Shown piece after piece: positions 1 through 6,276 of a stretch of 8,193 nt of DNA (position 1 is its first letter; each line of letters starts with the position of its first letter). The notes beneath the pieces were generated by a model. That model had not been told where the DNA came from and did no database searches. It saw only the letters and a list, made by a program, of their open reading frames with translations. Source of the DNA: Nitriliruptorales bacterium (GTDB lineage: Bacteria; Actinomycetota; Nitriliruptoria; Euzebyales; Egibacteraceae); contig SKPY01000520.1 in assembly GCA_007119305.1 (NCBI GenBank), forward strand, positions 1 through 8,193, given 5' to 3'. Position numbers and translations under genes: made by a program.

Positions 1-221
1 CCGAGGCGGGGCGAGCGGCGCTGGCCGAGCCCGCCGCAGCCGTCACCGGCGCGGTGCAGGGGGGGACCGCGCTCGCCGGGCAGGCCCGCAGCGCCGTCAC
101 GGACGCCTCCGCGGCCGCCACCAACCTGCACGGCCAGCTCGACGACCTCGTCGATCTCCTCGAGGAGCGCATCCTCGAGGAGCTCGAGCGGCGCGGTGGC
201 CGCTACGCGGGGGTGTTCTGA
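1..221 (+). CDS. C-terminal part of an unrecognised small protein of the eCIS operon
   Basis: An open frame enters from the left edge (first whole codon at position 3) and ends with TGA at 219-221, giving the last 72 residues. They start with an Ala/Gly-rich stretch, then a charged, probably helical segment (LDDLVDLLEERILEELERR), and end in GRYAGVF. The gene's stop codon overlaps the ATG of the LysM gene (ATGA, 221), so it is part of the same operon. Small proteins in this position, just before the LysM gene, occur in eCIS clusters, and I infer a structural or assembly role by position only. No catalytic motif, signal peptide or membrane segment is visible in the part present. The start and full length are outside the window. 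Confidence is high that it is coding and low for any function. Confidence 0.72.
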   Translation, partial: EAGRAALAEPAAAVTGAVQGGTALAGQARSAVTDASAAATNLHGQLDDLVDLLEERILEELERRGGRYAGVF

Positions 222-889
222 TGGCGGTCCCGGCGAAGGCGGTGCTGGAGCCCGAGAAGGGTGCACCGATCCCCTGTCTGTTCAACCCCGCAGAGCTCAA
301 GCTGTCCAAGACCAACCGGTGGACACCCTCGGAGGCCAAAGGCGTGAACACCCCGGCGCTGCGCTTCCAGGAAGGCCAGTCCGGCAGCCTGTCGATGACC
401 CTCACGCTGGACACGACCGACACCGGGAAGCCCGTCACGGCCCATACCAATCGGCTTCTCGGGCTCATGCGCGTCGATGCGAACCTCCCGGGCTCCGACC
501 AGCAGAGCAACCGCGCCCGCCCGCCATGGCTGCGGTTCCGCTGGGGCAGCTTCCACTCCTTCAAAGCGGTCCTCGAGCAGCTGCAGCTGACGTTCACCTA
601 CTTCTCGAGCTCCGGGACGCCGCTGCGCGCGAAGGCCGAGGTGAAGCTCACCCAGTTCGAGGACGAGGAGGCATGGGGCCCGCAGAACCCCACCTCCGGG
701 ACGCCGACACCCCACCGCATCCACCGCCTGCTGCCGGGCGAGACGCTCGACCGGGTAGCTGCGACCTACTACGGCGACGCCACACGCTGGCGCCTGATCG
801 CCGAGGCGAACGCGGTGGTGGACCCGCTGGGCCTGCAGCCGGGTGACGCGCTCGTGGTGCCCGAACCGCAGGGGGTGCGGCGTGGCTGA
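221..889 (+). CDS. Afp7-like CIS tube/baseplate hub protein with C-terminal LysM domain
   Basis: A 222-residue protein of a contractile injection system. Residues 1-150 match the CIS tube/baseplate pattern: an early FNPAELKLSKTNRW strand, then PPWLRFRWGSFHSFKAVLEQ (101-120), and a beta strand followed by GTPLRAKAEVKLTQF. A linker rich in Pro and Thr (about 155-166) leads to a LysM domain at about 165-216, with the typical GETLDRVAATYYGD, the WRLIAEANAVVDP helix and the closing LQPGDALVVPEP. In this family (T4 gp53-like, Afp7/Pvc7) such proteins link the inner tube to the baseplate; the LysM here is thought to be structural and need not bind peptidoglycan. The ATG overlaps the upstream stop, and a GGGGG run at about 210 is only a weak ribosome-binding site, so coupled translation is likely. 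Its 3' end overlaps the start of the spike gene. Confidence 0.9.
   Translation: MAVPAKAVLEPEKGAPIPCLFNPAELKLSKTNRWTPSEAKGVNTPALRFQEGQSGSLSMTLTLDTTDTGKPVTAHTNRLLGLMRVDANLPGSDQQSNRARPPWLRFRWGSFHSFKAVLEQLQLTFTYFSSSGTPLRAKAEVKLTQFEDEEAWGPQNPTSGTPTPHRIHRLLPGETLDRVAATYYGDATRWRLIAEANAVVDPLGLQPGDALVVPEPQGVRRG
870..875 (+). promoter_or_regulatory. Ribosome-binding site of the VgrG-like gene
   Basis: AGGGGG lies six bases before GTG at 882. This favours the 882 start over the in-frame GTG at 843, which is 13 codons upstream and would lie deeper inside the LysM gene. Confidence 0.6.
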
Positions 890-2540
890 GGACCGCAGAC
901 TCGACAGCGTGCAGATCACGGTGGACGGGCAGGCCCTCCCGGCCGACCAGCACCAGCTGTTGCAGCTCGTCCGCGTCGAGGAGTCGGTGCAGCTGCCGGA
1001 TGCGTTCACCCTGCGCTTCGACGACCCGCACTTCGAGCTGTTCGACCGGGGGGCCTTCCGGCTCGGCTCACGGGTGGAGATCGCGTTCCGCGCCGAGGGG
1101 GAGGAGCCGGTGATCGTCACGACCGGCGAGGTCACCGCCATCGCCGTCGAGCCCGGGCCAGGCGGCCGCCACGAGCTCGTGCTGACGGGGCTGGACGCGG
1201 CCCACCGTCTCGCCCGCGGCCCCAAAAGCCGCAGCTTCCTGCAGATGACCGATACCGACATCGTCGCGCAGATCGGGTCCGAGCACGGCCTGGACACCGA
1301 CGTGGAGGCGACCAGCGAGGTGCACGACTACGTCCTGCAGGCCAACGAGACCGACTACGCGTTCGCGTCCCGTCTCGCCCGCCGCATCGGCTTCGACTTC
1401 TGGGTGAGCGGCGACACGCTGCACTTCCGGGAGCGCCCGTCGGCCAATGGCGCGGCGCCGACGCTGCGCTGGGGCGACAACCTGCAGACCTTCAAGATGC
1501 GCTACGCCAGCAGCGAGCGTTGCGACGAGGTGACGGTTCGGGGCTGGGACCCGGTCGGCAAGCGCACTGTGCTGGGGCGCGCAAGCGAGGGCGACCGCGG
1601 CTCCACGGCCCCGGCAGCCGAGGAGCTCGCCGTCGACGCGCGTGCGGCGTTCGGCGCGATCAGCCGCTGCGCCGGTCAGTTCCCGGTTGCGAGCGAGGCG
1701 GAGGCCGACGAGCTCGCGCACGCCCTGCTGGCGAAGGCCTCCGGCGGCGAGGTGCTCGCGCGGGGCGTCAGCGTCGGTGATCCGCTGATCGCCGCGGGGT
1801 CCGAGGTGACGGTGGAACGGATGGGCCAGCGACTGTCCGGCACCTACCGGCTCACCAGCGTCGAACACGTCTACCGCGCCGGGTCGCCGTACCGCACGCG
1901 CTTCGAGTGCGGCGCGAAGGAACCCAGCTCCCTCATCGACCTCGCCCGCAGCGGCATCGGGCACGCGGAGGACCGCAAGGGTTGGGGCAGCCTCGTCGTC
2001 GGCGTGGTCACCAACTGCGACGATCCCGAGCGGCTCGGCCGGGTGAAGGTCAAGTTCCCCTCCCTCACCGACGACGACGAGAGCACGTGGGCCAGGGTCG
2101 TGGCGCCGGGCGGCGGGCCGGAGCGCGGCCTGCAGTGCCTGCCCGAGGTCGGCGACGAGGTGCTCGTCGGTTTCGAGCTCGACGACAAGCATCGCCCGCT
2201 CGTGCTCGGCGGGCTGTGGAACCGCGACGACGCGCTGCCTGACGCGGACACGGTGGTCGACGGGGAGGTCACCGCCCGCGTGTGGCACAGCCGCAACGCC
2301 CACCACCTCGAGCTCCGCGACGAGCCCGAGGGGACGATCGTGCTCGCCCTGGGTGACGGCGACTCCGAGCTGCGGCTCACCAGCCCGGAGTCCAGCCTGC
2401 ACGGTGAACGGAAGCTGGAGATCACGGCCCAGGAGATCGAGGTGCGCGCTGACCGCAGCCTCACCCTGAAGGCTCCCCAGATCGCGATCGAGGGTGACAG
2501 CGAGGTGAAGGTCTCCGGCGGTGTCATCCGCCTCAACTGA
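882..2540 (+). CDS. VgrG-like spike protein (Afp8-like)
   Basis: A 552-residue trimeric spike protein combining gp27-like and gp5-like parts. Residues 5-345 form the phage late control D/gp27 region, including QANETDYAFASRLARRIGFD (153-172), a conserved VgrG stretch. Residues 367-448 form the gp5 OB-fold: GVVTNCDDPERLGRVKVKFP, then STWARVV, then LPEVGDEVLVGFE and RPLVLGGLWN. The C-terminus (about 500-552) has short alternating strands such as LEITAQEIEVRADRSLTL, which fit a beta-helical needle. The protein ends at IRLN with no added effector domain, so cargo is not fused to the spike. The chosen GTG (882) has a good ribosome-binding site, and the gene overlaps the LysM stop by 8 bases. A VgrG of a type VI system is the alternative, but the LysM, baseplate J and short tail protein neighbours support an eCIS. 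Confidence 0.93.
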   Translation: MAEDRRLDSVQITVDGQALPADQHQLLQLVRVEESVQLPDAFTLRFDDPHFELFDRGAFRLGSRVEIAFRAEGEEPVIVTTGEVTAIAVEPGPGGRHELVLTGLDAAHRLARGPKSRSFLQMTDTDIVAQIGSEHGLDTDVEATSEVHDYVLQANETDYAFASRLARRIGFDFWVSGDTLHFRERPSANGAAPTLRWGDNLQTFKMRYASSERCDEVTVRGWDPVGKRTVLGRASEGDRGSTAPAAEELAVDARAAFGAISRCAGQFPVASEAEADELAHALLAKASGGEVLARGVSVGDPLIAAGSEVTVERMGQRLSGTYRLTSVEHVYRAGSPYRTRFECGAKEPSSLIDLARSGIGHAEDRKGWGSLVVGVVTNCDDPERLGRVKVKFPSLTDDDESTWARVVAPGGGPERGLQCLPEVGDEVLVGFELDDKHRPLVLGGLWNRDDALPDADTVVDGEVTARVWHSRNAHHLELRDEPEGTIVLALGDGDSELRLTSPESSLHGERKLEITAQEIEVRADRSLTLKAPQIAIEGDSEVKVSGGVIRLN

Positions 2541-2566
2541 CACGCCCGGAGCACGACGAGACCCAC

Positions 2567-2572
2567 GGAGGA
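2567..2572 (+). promoter_or_regulatory. Ribosome-binding site of the PAAR gene
   Basis: GGAGGA lies five bases before ATG at 2578. It decides the start against an upstream in-frame candidate at 2521, which would lie inside the spike gene. Confidence 0.75.
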
Positions 2573-2577
2573 CGGCG

Positions 2578-2970
2578 ATGACCCAACCAGCCGCTCGACA
2601 CACCGACACCGTCACGGCGATCGACACCCACGTCGTCAACACCCCCGAGAGCGGGCCGAAGCCCTTGCCGCACCCCTTCTCCGGGCCCCTGGCCGAGCAG
2701 CTGTCGGCGGACGTGCTCATCGGGACCCAGCCCGCGGCCACGATCGGCAGCGTGGCCCACAACCTGCCGCCGCACGTCCCCACGCCACCCGGCACCTCGT
2801 TCCAGCTCCCACCGTCGAACCGCGGGACCGTGCACACCGGCTCGGCCACCGTGCTGATCAACGGCAAGGGCGCAGCACGGCAAGGCGATACGGTCATGAC
2901 CTGCAACGACCCCACCGACCTGCCGGTGGGCACGATCACAACCGGTGAGCCGACGGTGGTGATCGGATGA
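2578..2970 (+). CDS. PAAR-domain spike-tip protein (Afp10-like)
   Basis: A 130-residue protein expected to cap the spike trimer and sharpen its tip. The PAAR fold shows as repeated beta units: DVLIGTQPAATIGSVAH (45-61), SATVLINGKGAARQGDTVMT (89-108) and the closing PTVVIG (125-130). TCNDP (108-112) and several histidines (18, 32, 61, 66, 86) with Cys109 are candidate zinc ligands; PAAR tips are known to bind a metal with His and Cys, but which residues do so here is inference. The protein ends directly after the PAAR fold, so there is no fused toxin. It starts 37 bases after the spike gene, the largest gap in this operon, with its own strong ribosome-binding site, and its TGA overlaps the ATG of the gp25 gene (ATGA, 2967). 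Confidence 0.88.
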   Translation: MTQPAARHTDTVTAIDTHVVNTPESGPKPLPHPFSGPLAEQLSADVLIGTQPAATIGSVAHNLPPHVPTPPGTSFQLPPSNRGTVHTGSATVLINGKGAARQGDTVMTCNDPTDLPVGTITTGEPTVVIG

Positions 2971-3425
2971 CCGGCGCTGCGGACTTCATCGGGCGCGGGT
3001 GGGCCTTCCCCGTGCGCGTCGCCGGTGGCGGCGGGATCGTCCTCGCCCACGGCAGCGAGGAGCTCGACGGAGCCCTGCGGATGATCCTCGCGACCGCCCC
3101 CGGCGAGCGCGTCATGCGGCCGGAGTTCGGCTGCGCCATCTGGGACCAGCTGTTCGACCCCACCGACGCGAACAGCCTCGGGTTCATGGCCCAGGCGGTG
3201 CGGGAGGCGATCGGCCGCTGGGAGCCGCGGGTGGAGGTCGAGGACGTGGCCACCGAGGTCGACCCGGCCGACCCGACGCGGGTCGACATCGACGTCACCT
3301 ACGTCGTGAAGGCCACGAACGACCGGCGCAATCTCGTCTATCCCTTCTACGTCATCCCCCGCGAGGATGACGCGCCTGCTCCGCTCTTCCCCGCAGCCGA
3401 CCGCCGGGAGGAGGCCGTGTCGTGA
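2967..3425 (+). CDS. GPW/gp25-family baseplate wedge protein (Afp9-like)
   Basis: A 152-residue wedge protein of the contractile-tail baseplate. The core, residues 28-131, carries the family pattern: HGSEELDGALRMILATAPGE (28-47), then RVMRPEFGCAIWDQLFDP (48-65) with the conserved R-PEFG segment, a helix to about 86, and paired strands ending in NLVYPFYVIP. In T4, P2 and type VI systems the gp25 protein joins the baseplate to the first sheath ring, and the same role is expected here. The ATG overlaps the PAAR stop, and no strong ribosome-binding site is seen, so coupled translation is likely. The last 20 residues are acidic and Pro/Ala-rich. The same DNA carries the strong ribosome-binding site of the next gene, which overlaps by four bases (GTGA). 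Length is normal for the family. Confidence 0.93.
   Translation: MTGAADFIGRGWAFPVRVAGGGGIVLAHGSEELDGALRMILATAPGERVMRPEFGCAIWDQLFDPTDANSLGFMAQAVREAIGRWEPRVEVEDVATEVDPADPTRVDIDVTYVVKATNDRRNLVYPFYVIPREDDAPAPLFPAADRREEAVS
3406..3414 (+). promoter_or_regulatory. Ribosome-binding site of the baseplate J gene
   Basis: GGGAGGAGG lies seven bases before GTG at 3422, inside the end of the gp25 gene. It is the strongest Shine-Dalgarno match in the window. It supports the GTG at 3422, which overlaps the gp25 stop as GTGA. Confidence 0.75.
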
Positions 3426-5356
3426 CCCTGCCGACGCCCACGCTGGACGACCGTCGCTTCCAGGACATCGTCGATGAGGCGAAGCGGCTGATCCCCCGCT
3501 ACTGCCCGGAGTGGACCGACCACAACGTCTCTGATCCCGGCATCGCCCTCGTCGAGCTGTTCGCCTGGATGACCGACATGCTGCTGTACCGGCTCAACCA
3601 GGTCCCCGACCGGCTGTACACGAAGTTCCTGGAGCTGATGGGGATCACGCTGTACTCAGCCGCGCCTGCCCGCACCCAGGTGCTGTTCTGGCTGTCGGGC
3701 CCGCAGCCCGAACCAGTGCGCATCCCCGCTGGAACCCAGGTCGGCACGGTCGGCACGGGCCAGGACGACGCGGTCGTGTTCATGACCGACGAGGAACGCA
3801 CGATCGTCCAGCCCGAGCTCAGCGCGTGCCTGACCACCACCGGCGAGGGCCGCTACGAGAACCACTGGGACGATCTCCGCCTCGACGAGTTCTCCGTCTC
3901 CTGCTTCCCCTCGGTGGCCCCCGGCGACGCGGTCCTGCTCGGCTTCGACGGCGGCCTGGGCGGCAACGTCCTCCGCCTCGACGCCGAGACCTCGTTGGAA
4001 GGCATCGGCGTCAATCCCGACCGGCCGCCGTGGGTGTGGGAGGTGTGGTCGGGCGAGCAGTGGGAGGCCTGCCGCGTGCTGAGCGACACGACGCGCGGCC
4101 TGAACGTCGCCGGCTCCATCACCTTGCTGCTGCCGGTCAGGCACGAGCCCCTCGCGCTGGGCCCGACACGCGCGCACTGGCTGCGCTGCCGCATGCTCGA
4201 GCCAGCCCCAGACCAGCCGGGGTACCAGGCGTCTCCCCAGATCCACTCCCTGCGCGCGTCCAGCCTCGGAGGCGCCGTTGCCGCGCACCACGCGCAACCG
4301 GTGTCCGCCGAGCTGCTCGGACGCAGCGACGGAACCCCCGGGCAGCGCTTCCACGTCAGGCGCGTGCCGGTGCTGCCGCGCCGCGACGACGAAGCGATCC
4401 GCACCGTGACGGGAGGGGGCACGACGGACTGGACCGAGGTGGAGGACTTCTCCGCCTCCGGTCCCGACGACCGCCACTTCACCTGGGACGGCGCGACCGG
4501 TGCGGTTCAGTTCGGGCCCCGGGTGCGCTACCCCGACGGCAGCGTGCACCAGCATGGCGCCATCCCGCCGCTCGACGCGGAGATCGTCGCCACGGGGTAC
4601 CGCCACGGCGGGGGGGCGAGGGGCAACGTCGGCGGCGGCACGCTCACGGTCATGAAGTCCTCCATCCCGTTCATCGCGCGCGCGGAGAACCTCGACGCCG
4701 CGCATGGCGGCGTGGACCCCGAGACCGTCGAGAACGCCAAGGTCCGTGGCCCGATGTCGCTCCGTGCCGGTCAGCGGGCGGTGACCGCACCCGACTACGA
4801 GCGTCTCACGCAAGAGGCGGCGCCCGAGGTGGCGCGTGCGCGCTGCCTGCCGCCGACCGAGGCAGGCGCTGCCCTGCAGCTGTTGATCGTGCCCCGGCTG
4901 GACGTGCCGCCCGAACAGCTGGCGCTCGACGACCTCGCGCTGCCCGACGACCTCGTGGACAAGCTCAGCGCGTATCTCAACGAGCGGCGCATCCTGACGA
5001 CGGCGGTCGAGCTGCGGACCCCCTCCTATCAGGGCGTGACGGTCGTCGCCCGCGTGACCGGCGCCGCGGGCTCCCACGCCGAAGCCGTCCGCGACCAGGC
5101 CCTCCACGCGCTGTTCTCCTACGTGAACCCGTTGACCGGGGGACCGGACGGGACCGGCTGGCCCTTCGGTCGCGACCTCAACCTCGGGGAGGTCTTCGCC
5201 CTGCTGTCCAGCGTCGAGGGGGTGGTCGCCGTGGAAGAGGTGCGCCTGTTCCTCGCCGACCTCCGCCGTGGTGAGCGCCGCGAAGGACGCCAGCGGATCC
5301 AGCTGCCCCCCGATGCCCTGTTCGCGTCGTTCCAGCACCAGGTGCTGGTCCGCTGA
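3422..5356 (+). CDS. Baseplate J-like assembly protein (Afp11-like, TIGR02243 type)
   Basis: A 644-residue protein resembling the 'putative baseplate assembly protein' family found in eCIS clusters, and close to the usual length. The N-terminus has WTDHNVSDPGIALVELFAWM (31-50) followed by TDMLLYRLNQVPDRLY, a hallmark of this family. The middle (about 80-350) is variable and beta-rich. Residues about 350-460 hold the J core: FTWDGATGAVQFG, the glycine-rich GGGARGNVGGG, and ENLDAAHGGVDPE with RAVTAPDYERL. A late block, NPLTGGPDGTGWPFG followed by LNLGEVFALLSSVEGVVAVE (about 569-605), matches the P2 J-like C-terminus. The role is the baseplate wedge around the hub, triggering sheath contraction. 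GTG start and gp25 stop overlap by four bases. The tail protein gene follows after nine bases. Confidence 0.93.
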   Translation: MTLPTPTLDDRRFQDIVDEAKRLIPRYCPEWTDHNVSDPGIALVELFAWMTDMLLYRLNQVPDRLYTKFLELMGITLYSAAPARTQVLFWLSGPQPEPVRIPAGTQVGTVGTGQDDAVVFMTDEERTIVQPELSACLTTTGEGRYENHWDDLRLDEFSVSCFPSVAPGDAVLLGFDGGLGGNVLRLDAETSLEGIGVNPDRPPWVWEVWSGEQWEACRVLSDTTRGLNVAGSITLLLPVRHEPLALGPTRAHWLRCRMLEPAPDQPGYQASPQIHSLRASSLGGAVAAHHAQPVSAELLGRSDGTPGQRFHVRRVPVLPRRDDEAIRTVTGGGTTDWTEVEDFSASGPDDRHFTWDGATGAVQFGPRVRYPDGSVHQHGAIPPLDAEIVATGYRHGGGARGNVGGGTLTVMKSSIPFIARAENLDAAHGGVDPETVENAKVRGPMSLRAGQRAVTAPDYERLTQEAAPEVARARCLPPTEAGAALQLLIVPRLDVPPEQLALDDLALPDDLVDKLSAYLNERRILTTAVELRTPSYQGVTVVARVTGAAGSHAEAVRDQALHALFSYVNPLTGGPDGTGWPFGRDLNLGEVFALLSSVEGVVAVEEVRLFLADLRRGERREGRQRIQLPPDALFASFQHQVLVR

Positions 5357-5365
5357 GGCCGCCCC

Positions 5366-6079
5366 ATGCCTGATCTCTCCGCCGCACGGCCGCTTGGCGC
5401 TGCAGCACCAGGACCGGGCTGGCTTGCTGAGCAGCTGCCGCGTCCGCTGGCGGAAGATGCGTTCGTCGCCCGTCTCGTCGGGCTGTTCGATGAGGTGGGC
5501 GGATCGTTGCGGGCGCGCATCGACGGTGTCGAGCACCACCTGGATCCCGGCCTCGCGCCGTCGCCGTTCGTGCGCTGGATGGCCACCTGGATCGGCGTGG
5601 CCGTGTCCTCGTCACTGCCGGAGGAACGCCAGCGCAGCGTGCTCCGTGCCGCCGGTCCGCTGCTTGGCTGGCAGGGCACGACGAAGGGCCTCGCAGGTCT
5701 GCTGGGCGCGCTGACCGGCGGCGCGGTCGAGATCCGCGACGGGGGTGGGGTCTACCGTGAGGGTGAGGCCCACCCGAGCGATCACACCGTGCGGATCCGC
5801 CTCGAGCAGAGCGGGGGCATCGACGAGCAGCAGCTGCTCGCCCTCGTGCGCGCAGAGGTGCCAGCTGACGCGCTCGTCGAGCTCGTCGTCGACACCCACA
5901 CCGTCGAGCACGAGGCCGACGAGGCCGACGAGGCCGACGAGGCCGAGACCTCGGTCGCTGCGCCGGAGGCCCTCGCAGGTGAGGGTTATCTCCCACCGCT
6001 GCGGGGCGGCCCGGAGATCGAGCTCCCGCCCGATGAGCCCGGCGACGGGCCCGGCGACGGATCGGGGTCCGACCGGTAG
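5366..6079 (+). CDS. Phage tail protein, TIGR02242 type, with low-complexity acidic tail
   Basis: A 237-residue protein. Residues 18-178 resemble the phage tail protein domain usually encoded next to baseplate J in such clusters: WLAEQLPRPLAEDAFVARLV, then the helical LDPGLAPSPFVRWMATWIGV (59-78), PEERQRSVLRAAGPLLGWQG (85-104) and TTKGLAGLLGALTGG (105-119), followed by strands to about 178. It probably holds a wedge or fibre-attachment place comparable to P2 gpI or the Afp12 position. Residues 181-237 are different: a tandem EAD repeat (183-194) and a PGDG repeat (225-232) in an acidic, Pro/Gly-rich, probably disordered tail. ATG at 5366 follows the J stop by nine bases, with TGAGG at 5354-5358 as ribosome-binding site. 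This is the last recognisable eCIS gene in the window. The N-terminal family call is good, and the function of the tail is unknown. Confidence 0.82.
   Translation: MPDLSAARPLGAAAPGPGWLAEQLPRPLAEDAFVARLVGLFDEVGGSLRARIDGVEHHLDPGLAPSPFVRWMATWIGVAVSSSLPEERQRSVLRAAGPLLGWQGTTKGLAGLLGALTGGAVEIRDGGGVYREGEAHPSDHTVRIRLEQSGGIDEQQLLALVRAEVPADALVELVVDTHTVEHEADEADEADEAETSVAAPEALAGEGYLPPLRGGPEIELPPDEPGDGPGDGSGSDR
5912..5947 (+). repeat. Four tandem 9-base units inside the tail protein gene
   Basis: GAGGCCGAC is repeated three times exactly (5912-5938), then a fourth copy reads GAGGCCGAG (5939-5947). The units are in frame and encode Glu-Ala-Asp three times and Glu-Ala-Glu once. Changes in copy number would keep the frame. 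Confidence 0.92.
6037..6060 (+). repeat. Two exact 12-base tandem units near the end of the tail protein gene
   Basis: GCCCGGCGACGG occurs twice back to back (6037-6048 and 6049-6060). In frame it encodes PGDG twice (residues 225-232). It is the second in-frame tandem repeat within the last 57 codons of this gene. Confidence 0.88.
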
Positions 6080-6081
6080 CA

Positions 6082-6095
6082 CTGCGGGGCCGCAG
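6082..6095 (+). terminator. Short hairpin just after the eCIS operon, possible terminator
   Basis: CTGCGG (6082-6087) and CCGCAG (6090-6095) form a perfect inverted repeat two bases after the tail protein stop. With a two-base centre, the folded stem would be about five pairs closing a four-base loop. There is no T tract, so intrinsic termination is uncertain. The position fits the end of the transcription unit. Confidence 0.35.
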
Positions 6096-6202
6096 CGCGG
6101 CGCGCCGGCATCGGGGCCGGGGAGCGCCCGACACCTGGCGCGCGGGGGGTTGGGAGCGCCACTTGGCGTGCCGAGCGGCCCCTCGCTCCGGGTCGGTCGC
6201 CC

Positions 6203-6233
6203 CTGTCCTCCGGTCCGTGCGCTGCCGTAGCGT
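6203..6233 (+). promoter_or_regulatory. Weak promoter candidate for the iron-sulfur gene
   Basis: TAGCGT (6228-6233) fits the actinobacterial -10 pattern TAnnnT. The best upstream box I see is CTGTCC (6203-6208), only a 3 of 6 match to TTGACA and with a long 19-base spacer. The start codon is at 6277. This is position-based guesswork. Confidence 0.22.
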
Positions 6234-6264
6234 GCCAGTAGTCGCGGGGCCGCCAGGGCCCACC

Positions 6265-6269
6265 AGGAG
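6265..6269 (+). promoter_or_regulatory. Ribosome-binding site of the iron-sulfur gene
   Basis: AGGAG lies seven bases before ATG at 6277. It decides the start against an in-frame TTG at 6163, which has no such site and would add an unusual Arg/Ser/Pro-rich N-terminus. Confidence 0.75.
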
Positions 6270-6276
6270 CTGTCAT

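Larger units (their letters stand above)
6080..6276. other. Intergenic spacer between the eCIS operon and the iron-sulfur gene
   Basis: These 197 GC-rich bases contain no gene I can support. Besides the hairpin at 6082-6095 there are two more short inverted repeats: GCGCC (6124-6128) with GGCGC (6137-6141), and CGCCA (6157-6161) with TGGCG (6164-6168). The two share a similar GGGAGCGCC...TGGCG sequence and may be a diverged duplicate, which could serve as a regulator site or an RNA structure; in DNA this GC-rich they may also be chance. Confidence 0.45.

Noticed and set aside
843..881. Earlier GTG start for the spike protein at 843
   Set aside because: The 13 extra residues are Cys/Arg-rich and not VgrG-like, and the ribosome-binding site at 870-875 points to GTG at 882.
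882..2540. Spike as part of a type VI secretion system
   Set aside because: There are no Tss genes in view. The LysM hub, TIGR02243-type J protein and short tail protein next to it are typical of eCIS clusters, though the missing flanks leave a small doubt.
1068..3050. 660-codon open frame on the minus strand opposite the spike, PAAR and gp25 genes
   Set aside because: It runs antisense to three well-supported genes, crosses their boundaries and has no recognisable domain. It is a by-product of high G+C, which makes stop codons rare.
3656..5539. 627-codon open frame on the minus strand opposite the baseplate J gene
   Set aside because: It is antisense to a gene with clear family motifs and reads as low-complexity Arg/Gly/Ala/His-rich sequence without a domain.
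5178..6263. 361-codon minus-strand open frame across the tail protein gene and the spacer
   Set aside because: Its composition is almost only Arg, Pro, Ala and Gly, typical of a shadow frame in GC-rich DNA.
6163..6276. N-terminal extension of the iron-sulfur protein from TTG at 6163
   Set aside because: ATG at 6277 has AGGAG at the right distance, and the 38 extra residues look like translated spacer sequence.
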